This document shows positions 7,640-13,527 of a stretch of 15,203 bases of DNA, one piece after another (within the stretch, counting starts at the first letter, position 1; the number at the start of each line of letters is the position of its first letter). Source of the stretch: Porphyromonadaceae bacterium (lineage in GTDB: Bacteria > Bacteroidota > Bacteroidia > Bacteroidales > Dysgonomonadaceae). The stretch is taken from the NCBI GenBank assembly GCA_022840285.1, contig JALHIE010000038.1, forward strand, positions 1 through 15,203, read 5' to 3'. A program made the position numbers and the translations under genes. The notes beneath the pieces are model-generated. The model searched no databases. It worked only from the letters and a program-made list of their open reading frames with translations, and had not been told where the DNA came from.

Positions 7640-8530
7640 ATGAAATACGGAAAAGTAAAAGATCCAACGGGCATAGATTTCAGAATTCCCGCCGATGACA
7701 AAGCAACCCGGGGAGTTTTGAAGAACGTGCCGGAAAACAGGTTCGAAACATATATTGGTTGTGCGAAATGGAACAAAAACGACCTGAAAGGTTTTTATCC
7801 TAAAGGAACAAAAGACGAGCTTACCTATTATTCACGGCAGTTCAACTCCATTGAGATGAACTCCGTATTTTACAATATGCCAAAAGCAGAACAAGTGGTA
7901 AAATGGAAAAACAAAACTCCGGACGGATTCAAGTTTTTTCCGAAAATTACGCAATCCATCAGCCACATGCGCAGGTTGGACAATGTAGAAGAATTGACGG
8001 CCATCTATTGCGATGCGATCTCGCACTTCGAAGAAAAACTGGGCATCTGTTTTCTGCAACTGCACGAGAATTTCGGCGTCAAGGGATTTGACAAACTGAA
8101 AGCTTTTGTTGCGGATTTTCCGAAAGTGATTCCGTTGGCTGTAGAAGTGCGCAGTCCGGAATGGTTTTCTGACAAGACAGTCTGGAGCGAGTACTGCAAT
8201 TTTCTGGAAAAACACAAGACTGCCAATATCATTGTAGATACTGCCGGCCGGCGCGACATGCTTCACATGCGATTGACCACCTCTACGGCTTTTATCCGTT
8301 TCGTGGGGTGTAATGCCGATGAAATTGACCGCAAGCGTATCGATGACTGGGTTGACCGCATTGAAAAGTGGCACAGGGAAGGGTTACGGCATCTTTACTT
8401 CTTCGTCCACCAAAATGTAGAGGTATCGTCACCGCTTCTTTCCGCATACCTGATAGAAAAACTGAACAAAAGGCTCCACCTCCGTTTACATGTTCCCCAA
8501 ATGGCCGGTGAGCAGGGACAATTATTTTAA
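7640..8530 (+). CDS. DUF72 (YecE-like) domain protein
   Basis: A 296-aa cytoplasmic protein of the DUF72/YecE family, which adopts a TIM-barrel fold of unknown biochemical function. The family signature is clear: YIGCAKWNKNDLKGFYP (38-54), YYSRQFNSIEMNSVFYNMP (63-81), GFKFFPKITQSISHMRRL (96-113), then VEVRSPEW and a C-terminal FFVHQNVE block, where the family usually has FNN-type residues. A leading stretch of about 35 residues before the first motif is somewhat longer than in the shortest members. The ATG lies 4 nt after the preceding stop, arguing for translational coupling. No signal peptide is seen, unlike the genes on either side. Nothing in the context suggests a substrate. Confidence 0.9.
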   Translation: MKYGKVKDPTGIDFRIPADDKATRGVLKNVPENRFETYIGCAKWNKNDLKGFYPKGTKDELTYYSRQFNSIEMNSVFYNMPKAEQVVKWKNKTPDGFKFFPKITQSISHMRRLDNVEELTAIYCDAISHFEEKLGICFLQLHENFGVKGFDKLKAFVADFPKVIPLAVEVRSPEWFSDKTVWSEYCNFLEKHKTANIIVDTAGRRDMLHMRLTTSTAFIRFVGCNADEIDRKRIDDWVDRIEKWHREGLRHLYFFVHQNVEVSSPLLSAYLIEKLNKRLHLRLHVPQMAGEQGQLF

Positions 8531-8548
8531 AACAGATACTCAAACTTT

Positions 8549-9664
8549 ATGATTAAATCCGTTACAAAGTTTTTATTCGCAGCAAGTATGATTGTACTTC
8601 CGGTTGTTACGCCGGCACAGCAAAAACCGGTAAAAATTGGCATTGCGGGCTTAACCCACGATCACATTCATGGACTCCTGGGAAGAAAAGAGAAAGGCGA
8701 TATTGTTATCGTTGGCATTGCCGAACCGGACAGCGGACTGGTGGAAAGATTAGTGAAAAGGTACGGTTTCGACAAGAAAATGGTCTTTTCGAGTATCGAT
8801 GAAATGCTCCGCAATACCGAACCCGAAGCGGTAATGGCCTACAACGATATTTTCGGACACCTGGAGGTGGTGGAGAAATGTGCTCCAAGAGGCATACACG
8901 TTATGGTTGAAAAACCACTTGCCGTGAGTGTGGCACATGCCGACAGAATGGCCGCACTTGCCAGAAAATACCATATTCATTTGTTGACCAACTACGAAAC
9001 AACCTGGTACGGAAGCAACATCGAAGCCTATAAAATCGCAAACGAAGAAAAACAAATCGGGGAGATTCGTAAGATTGAATTTCATACCGGGCATCAGGGA
9101 CCGGTAGAGATTGGCTGTAGCAAGGAGTTTCTCGCCTGGCTTACCGACCCGGTGCTGAATGGCGCCGGAGCGCTGAACGATTTTGGCTGTTACGGGGCTA
9201 ACCTTTCCACGTGGCTCATGCAAGGCGAAATACCCGTTTCCGTTACAGCCGTTACACACACCAACAAACCACAGGTTTATCCAAACGTGGATGATGAGGC
9301 CAGCATCGTCGTACAATATTCCGATAAACAAGTTGTTGTCCAGGCATCATGGAACTGGCCTTACAACCGGAAAGAAATGAAGCTTTACGGACAATCTGGA
9401 TATGTTTTCTGTAAAGATGCTGAAAACATGACTCTGTTTAAAACCAACGAAAAGAAAGTAACAGAAAGGATTGCACCGTCACTAAACGCAGAGAGGAACG
9501 ATGCTTTTTCTTATTTTGCCCGTGTAATTCGAGGAGAAATTAACCCTCAACCGTACGACCTGTCTGCTTTGGCCAACAACGAAGTAGTGGTAAAAATCCT
9601 GGAACTGGCAAGAAAATCTGCCGAGAGTGGGAAAACAATTACGTGGAAAGAATATTTCAACTAA
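8549..9664 (+). CDS. Secreted Gfo/Idh/MocA family oxidoreductase
   Basis: A 371-aa NAD(P)-type oxidoreductase with a predicted Sec signal peptide (residues 1-24, ending TPAQQ). The N-terminal Rossmann half begins at KIGIAGLTHDHIHG (29-42), where the usual GxGxxG is altered after the second Gly. The family hallmark EKPLA (121-125) follows. The C-terminal alpha/beta half carries GAGALNDFGCYGANL (206-220), equivalent to the conserved GGALxDxGxY region of glucose-fructose oxidoreductase relatives. The substrate cannot be read from sequence; sugars or inositol-like compounds are usual. The signal peptide has no twin arginine, so export would be through Sec and the cofactor would have to bind outside the cytoplasm. 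The gene starts 18 nt after the DUF72 gene, is last in the rightward run, and converges on the SDR gene with only 31 nt between stops. Confidence 0.9.
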   Translation: MIKSVTKFLFAASMIVLPVVTPAQQKPVKIGIAGLTHDHIHGLLGRKEKGDIVIVGIAEPDSGLVERLVKRYGFDKKMVFSSIDEMLRNTEPEAVMAYNDIFGHLEVVEKCAPRGIHVMVEKPLAVSVAHADRMAALARKYHIHLLTNYETTWYGSNIEAYKIANEEKQIGEIRKIEFHTGHQGPVEIGCSKEFLAWLTDPVLNGAGALNDFGCYGANLSTWLMQGEIPVSVTAVTHTNKPQVYPNVDDEASIVVQYSDKQVVVQASWNWPYNRKEMKLYGQSGYVFCKDAENMTLFKTNEKKVTERIAPSLNAERNDAFSYFARVIRGEINPQPYDLSALANNEVVVKILELARKSAESGKTITWKEYFN

Positions 9665-9695
9665 ATCCTATGTTTCACCACAATTCATTTTCGCC

Positions 9696-10484
9696 TCACA
9701 GCAACCCGCTCAACATCCCGCCATCCACCTGAATGGTGGTTCCGTTTATCGATTTGGCCTGTTCTGAACACAGATAGCAAACCAAGTTGCCCAACTCCTG
9801 CGGATCCATATAGCGTTTGTGCGGAAAATCCAGAATGGCTTTCTGTTCATACTCGTTCGTGGAAATCCCTTCGGCCTCTGAGCGGACTTTCATCAACTGC
9901 ATTACCCTGTCGGTCTTAAAATAGCCGGGAGAAACGTTATTGATGGTTATTCCGCTGGAAATAACCTCCTTGCTGATGGTCTTGGCAAAACTCACTACCG
10001 CTGAGCGGAAAATATTTGACAGCACCATGTTCGGAGCGGGCTCCTTCACAGTGACGGAAGTGATGTTTACAATCCTGCCCCACCCGTTCTTTTCCATGAA
10101 AGGCAGACAACCCTGAATCATCCGGATATTGTATTTCAGCACCGAACGGTATGCATCATCCAAATCATCCGAAGTTACATCCCGAAAAGTTCCCGGCTTA
10201 GGTCCGCCGGAATTGTTGATCAAGATATCGATTCTGCCAAATTTTCGAAAGGTCTCATCGATAATCCGCTGATTATCCTCACCAGACGCCATATCAACCG
10301 ACAAAGCCAACACCTCAACACCCAACGATTCAATCTCGCTTTTGGTTTTCTGCAAAGCTTCTTCCTGGCGGGCACACAACACAATGTTCACGCCCTCTTT
10401 CGCTAACGCTAATGCACACGCTCTCCCCAACCCTTTACTGCTTCCGCCGATAATGGCCACTTTACCTCTTATGTCAAGATCCAT
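9696..10484 (-). CDS. SDR-family protein lacking the canonical YxxxK active site
   Basis: A 262-aa cytoplasmic protein with the length and layout of a classical short-chain dehydrogenase/reductase. Cofactor motifs are near-canonical: GGSSKGLG (13-20) for TGxxxGxG, and NNSGG (90-94) for NNAG. The catalytic Ser143 is present in NITSVT, but 13 residues on, where Tyr should be, there is Ser156. Four further on, the Lys is Arg160, giving LSNIFR in place of YxxxK. The C-terminal SPGYFKTDR (185-193) and VDGG (253-256) blocks are normal. A subgroup of FabG-like SDRs with an imperfect catalytic tetrad is known, so this is probably a family trait rather than decay. Ordinary ketoreductase activity is doubtful and the substrate is unknown. 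It is transcribed leftward alone, diverging from metG; I find no clear promoter in the 10485-10560 region. Confidence 0.9.
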   Translation of the reverse strand: MDLDIRGKVAIIGGSSKGLGRACALALAKEGVNIVLCARQEEALQKTKSEIESLGVEVLALSVDMASGEDNQRIIDETFRKFGRIDILINNSGGPKPGTFRDVTSDDLDDAYRSVLKYNIRMIQGCLPFMEKNGWGRIVNITSVTVKEPAPNMVLSNIFRSAVVSFAKTISKEVISSGITINNVSPGYFKTDRVMQLMKVRSEAEGISTNEYEQKAILDFPHKRYMDPQELGNLVCYLCSEQAKSINGTTIQVDGGMLSGLL

Positions 10485-10566
10485 ACACTTTTTTTCTTTA
10501 ATAACGCTTAATCAACGTTCTTGTTTTATATTTCATCGATGATAACCAAAAAACAGCTATTTTTCG

Positions 10567-10574
10567 TATCTTTG
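10567..10574 (+). promoter_or_regulatory. -7 box TATCTTTG of metG
   Basis: A perfect TAnnTTTG box, 88 nt before the metG ATG. A matching -33 TTTG is not seen at 19-nt spacing. Transcription would start near 10581, giving an untranslated leader of about 80 nt that holds a hairpin (10602-10643) and four heptamer repeats (10630-10657). Confidence 0.55.
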
Positions 10575-10601
10575 CACATCAAAAAAAAGGATAATTACAA
10601 C

Positions 10602-10643
10602 CGTTTCGGCACTACAGGCCTGCAAAATCCGTAACCCGAAACG
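10602..10643 (+). promoter_or_regulatory. Inverted repeat (8-bp stem) in the metG leader
   Basis: CGTTTCGG (10602-10609) and CCGAAACG (10636-10643) are perfect reverse complements separated by 26 nt, which include the palindrome CAGGCCTG (10615-10622). The right arm uses the second heptamer of the tandem repeat. It lies wholly within the predicted 5' leader. There is no U-tract, so it is not an intrinsic terminator; a structural or regulatory role is inference. Confidence 0.4.
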
Positions 10644-10657
10644 CGTAACCCGTAGCC
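10630..10657 (+). repeat. Four tandem heptamers just before the metG start codon
   Basis: Four consecutive 7-nt units, CGTAACC, CGAAACG, CGTAACC and CGTAGCC, end 5 nt before the metG ATG at 10663. The first and third units are identical; the others differ at one or two positions. The array occupies the place where a ribosome binding region would be. Being 7 nt long and outside the coding frame, unit gain or loss would change leader length and folding, not the protein. Confidence 0.65.
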
Positions 10658-10662
10658 CAACT

Positions 10663-12705
10663 ATGTCAAAACAATTTAAACGCACACTGATCACATCGGC
10701 ATTGCCATATGCAAACGGGCCGGTTCACATCGGACACTTAGCGGGAGTTTATGTCCCGGCAGATATCTACGCCAGGTATTTACGCCTGAAAGGAGAAGAA
10801 ACCCTTTTTGTGGGTGGCTCGGATGAACACGGAATTCCCATTACCATTCGTGCCCGGAAAGAAGGTGTTACGCCTCAGGATATCGTGGATCGGTACCACG
10901 AGCTTATCAAAAAATCGTTTGAAGAGTTTGGAATTTCATTCGATATTTATTCGCGTACCACCTCCGATGTTCACAAAAAAACAGCATCCGACATGTTTCT
11001 GAAAATCTATGAAAACGGTGGATTTCAGGAAATTGAAAGCGAACAATATTACGACGAAGAAGCCGGACAATTCCTTGCCGACCGCTACATCACCGGAGCT
11101 TGTCCTCACTGCAGCAACCAACGCGCCTACGGCGACCAGTGTGAACAGTGCGGCACCTCGCTTAGCCCGACCGATTTAATTAACCCTAAATCCGCTTTAA
11201 GCGGAAGCATACCCGTCATGCGAAAGACCAAACACTGGTATCTACCGCTCAACGAACACGAAGCGTGGCTGCGTGAATGGATTTTGAAAGAACATAAAGA
11301 GTGGAAGTCAAACGTATACGGACAATGCAAATCGTGGCTCGACCTGGGCTTGCAGCCGCGTGCAGTAAGCCGCGACCTGGACTGGGGAATACCCGTTCCA
11401 TTGAAAGATGCCGAGGGAAAAGTGCTTTACGTATGGTTTGATGCACCCATCGGTTATATTTCCAATACGAAAGAGCTGCTACCCGACGACTGGGAAAAAT
11501 GGTGGAAAGACGAAAACACCAAGCTGATCCATTTCATCGGGAAAGACAACATCGTATTCCATTGCATTGTCTTTCCGGCAATGCTCAAAGCCGAAGGCTC
11601 CTACATCTTGCCCGAAAATGTTCCGGCAAACGAATTTTTGAACCTCGAAAACGACAAAATATCCACATCACGCAACTGGGCGGTATGGTTGCACGAATAC
11701 CTCGAAGAATTTCCGGGCAAACAGGATGTGTTGCGTTACGCGCTCACTGCAAACGCACCCGAAACCAAAGACAACGATTTTACGTGGAAAGATTTTCAGG
11801 CACGCAACAACAACGAGCTGGTCGCTGTTCTGGGCAATTTCATTAACCGTGCATTGGTACTCACACAGAAATATTTCGACAATCGCGTCCCGGCCTCTGG
11901 AGAACTTACGAGCTACGACCGCGAAACCATCGTCGAATGCCAGCAAGTGAAACAAGCTGTGGAGTACAATCTAGAGAACTACCACTTCCGCGAAGCACAA
12001 AAAGAAGCAATGAACCTGGCACGTATCGGGAACAAGTACCTGGCAGACACCGAACCGTGGAAAACAGCAAAAACCGACAGCGTACGCACGGCCACTATCC
12101 TGAACCTGTCGCTGCAGATCGTTGCCAACCTGGCCATCGTGTGCGAGCCGTTTCTTCCTTTTTCAGCAAAAAAAATCTATTCGTTCATCCATGCCGATAA
12201 ATTCGACTGGGAAAAGTTGGGCAGTTTTGACCTATTGCCCGAAAGACACGAACTGGGAAAATCGGAACTCCTTTTCGAGAAAATTGAAGATGAAACCATC
12301 GAAAAGCAAGTAGAAAAACTGCACGCTACCCGAGCGGCAAACGAACAGGAAACTTACCGGGCCAAACCCGTCAAGGACAACATCGTCTACGATGATTTCG
12401 ACAAGCTGGATATCCGCGTAGGGACTGTTCTGGAGTGTGAAAAAGTACCTAAGGCCGACAAATTACTGCGGTTCCTGCTGGACGATGGCCTCGGCAAGCG
12501 TACCATCTTATCGGGAATTGCGGCGTATTATCCCCATCCCGACAAGCTGGTGGGAAAACAGGTTTGCTTTATTGCCAACCTGGAACCGAGAAAATTGAGG
12601 GGTATCCTGTCTGAGGGAATGATTCTTTCGGCTGAAAACGCCGACGGTTCGTTATCGTTGATTGAACCATCGGGAGAAGTGAAGCCGGGAAGCCAGATCA
12701 GCTGA
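10663..12705 (+). CDS. metG: Methionyl-tRNA synthetase with C-terminal tRNA-binding domain
   Basis: A 680-aa cytoplasmic class I aminoacyl-tRNA synthetase that charges tRNA-Met. The HIGH motif is intact (His22-His25 in GPVHIGHLAG). The connective-peptide zinc knuckle has Cys147, Cys150, Cys160 and Cys163 (CPHC and CEQCG), i.e. the E. coli-type form with one visible knuckle. The KMSKS loop reads KISTS (332-336). An alpha-helical anticodon-binding domain follows (about 385-540). From about 575 to the end is an EMAPII/Trbp111-like tRNA-binding domain (FDKLDIRVGTVLECEKVPKADKLL, cited here only by its core LDIRVG and KADKLL), fused as in many bacteria. Length is normal for the fused form. The start is the ATG preceding the conserved ITSALPYANG block, with heptamer repeats directly upstream. 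It is transcribed alone or with the small outer-membrane protein gene 118 nt downstream. Confidence 0.97.
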   Translation: MSKQFKRTLITSALPYANGPVHIGHLAGVYVPADIYARYLRLKGEETLFVGGSDEHGIPITIRARKEGVTPQDIVDRYHELIKKSFEEFGISFDIYSRTTSDVHKKTASDMFLKIYENGGFQEIESEQYYDEEAGQFLADRYITGACPHCSNQRAYGDQCEQCGTSLSPTDLINPKSALSGSIPVMRKTKHWYLPLNEHEAWLREWILKEHKEWKSNVYGQCKSWLDLGLQPRAVSRDLDWGIPVPLKDAEGKVLYVWFDAPIGYISNTKELLPDDWEKWWKDENTKLIHFIGKDNIVFHCIVFPAMLKAEGSYILPENVPANEFLNLENDKISTSRNWAVWLHEYLEEFPGKQDVLRYALTANAPETKDNDFTWKDFQARNNNELVAVLGNFINRALVLTQKYFDNRVPASGELTSYDRETIVECQQVKQAVEYNLENYHFREAQKEAMNLARIGNKYLADTEPWKTAKTDSVRTATILNLSLQIVANLAIVCEPFLPFSAKKIYSFIHADKFDWEKLGSFDLLPERHELGKSELLFEKIEDETIEKQVEKLHATRAANEQETYRAKPVKDNIVYDDFDKLDIRVGTVLECEKVPKADKLLRFLLDDGLGKRTILSGIAAYYPHPDKLVGKQVCFIANLEPRKLRGILSEGMILSAENADGSLSLIEPSGEVKPGSQIS

Positions 12706-12746
12706 ATGCTTTCAATTTTATTTTTATTTTCAGGTTTATTAACATC

Positions 12747-12762
12747 AAAACGGTAACGTTTT
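12747..12762 (+). terminator. Weak candidate terminator after metG
   Basis: AAAACG (12747-12752) and CGTTTT (12757-12762) form a 6-bp stem around the tetraloop GTAA, a GNRA type. It is followed by TCTG and then a run of six T. The stem is short and A/T-rich, so termination may be partial. Confidence 0.35.
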
Positions 12763-12823
12763 TCTGTTTTTTCCATCTACAACTATATGGGATAAACATT
12801 ATAGAATTAAAAACTTGCCAATT

Positions 12824-13393
12824 ATGAAAAAATTTATTGTTTTTTTCGCTATTTTTGTCATGGGCATACCTGCCTTTGCGCAAAAAACACATCGAATCAT
12901 GGGGTGGAAAATCTCCAAAGACATGCCGTTGAATGAACTGAAAGTCAACCTGCCATTTACTATTTTTGCATCGTCACCTGAAATTTCGTACGAACGGGTT
13001 TTAAATACGGACATCAGTGTAGGTGCATCTTTATTGGCAAGTTTGGATACAGACCGAAATCCGTATCAATTCGCATTTACGCCGTATTTCCGCTGGTTTT
13101 TCGGAGGCAACAGGGAATCGATGCAGAAACTTGCAGCCGGATTCTTTATCGAAGCGAACGGGTCGATGTACTCCCAGTTAATGGACACCGGTTCCGTTTT
13201 AAACGGAGCCGAGGCAGATGGTCAAGATTCAGAAATGGGAGCCGGACTAGGATTGGCCATTGGCTGGAAATACCTTACCCGGAATAACTGGGTGGGAGAA
13301 ATTTATTTGGGAGGAGGCCGAAATTTTCTTAAAAACGATTATGGTGCAGAGGCATATCCCCGTTTAGGAATTTCCATCGGGAAACGATTCTGA
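12824..13393 (+). CDS. Small outer-membrane beta-barrel-type protein
   Basis: A 189-aa exported protein; I do not recognise a named family. The ATG at 12824 gives a clean Sec signal peptide (MKKFIVFFAIFVMGIPAFA then QKTH); a TTG nine bases upstream in the same frame is a less likely start. The mature part has alternating amphipathic strands (for example FTIFASSPEISYERVL, ISVGASLLASL, YQFAFTPYFRWFF, AAGFFIEANGSMYSQL, GLGLAIGWKYL, WVGEIYLGGGRNFL), separated by short polar turns, and ends in GISIGKRF. A C-terminal aromatic residue is the usual Bam-dependent outer-membrane signal. About eight strands fit, similar in style to DUF3575-type Bacteroidota outer-membrane proteins. It follows metG by 118 nt and ends at a strong terminator. 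Topology is inferred from pattern only. Confidence 0.7.
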   Translation: MKKFIVFFAIFVMGIPAFAQKTHRIMGWKISKDMPLNELKVNLPFTIFASSPEISYERVLNTDISVGASLLASLDTDRNPYQFAFTPYFRWFFGGNRESMQKLAAGFFIEANGSMYSQLMDTGSVLNGAEADGQDSEMGAGLGLAIGWKYLTRNNWVGEIYLGGGRNFLKNDYGAEAYPRLGISIGKRF

Positions 13394-13415
13394 TAATTTA
13401 CACCAGACAGGTGCC

Positions 13416-13450
13416 AAAAATAGCGAAGCAAACCCGGCTTCGCTATTTTT
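13416..13450 (+). terminator. Strong intrinsic terminator after the outer-membrane protein gene
   Basis: AAAAATAGCGAAGC (13416-13429) and GCTTCGCTATTTTT (13437-13450) are perfect reverse complements: a 14-bp stem with a 7-nt loop, a GC-rich core (GCGAAGC) and an A tract before and a T tract after. It begins 23 bases after the stop at 13393, the expected place for a Rho-independent terminator, and separates this unit from the following gene. Confidence 0.9.
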
Positions 13451-13487
13451 ATTTGTTGTGAATTGAAATGCTTTCGAGTTTATTCTG

Positions 13488-13495
13488 TAAATTTG
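13488..13495 (+). promoter_or_regulatory. -7 box TAAATTTG of the YfhO-like gene
   Basis: A perfect TAnnTTTG box lies 32 nt before the ATG at 13528 and downstream of the terminator at 13416-13450. A possible -33 TTG is at 13463-13465, with 22 nt between, slightly long. Position between a strong terminator and a start codon supports a new transcription unit here. Confidence 0.6.
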
Positions 13496-13527
13496 CTCAA
13501 TAAATACGTTTACAAAGCAACAGAACG

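Noticed and set aside
7832..8374. 180-aa antisense open frame within the DUF72 gene, and a similar 193-aa one at 8750-9331
   Set aside because: Both are opposite conserved coding sequence with no promoter or domain; shadow frames.
12815..12823. TTG start nine bases upstream of the outer-membrane protein ATG
   Set aside because: The ATG at 12824 begins a textbook signal peptide; the extra MPI residues add nothing.
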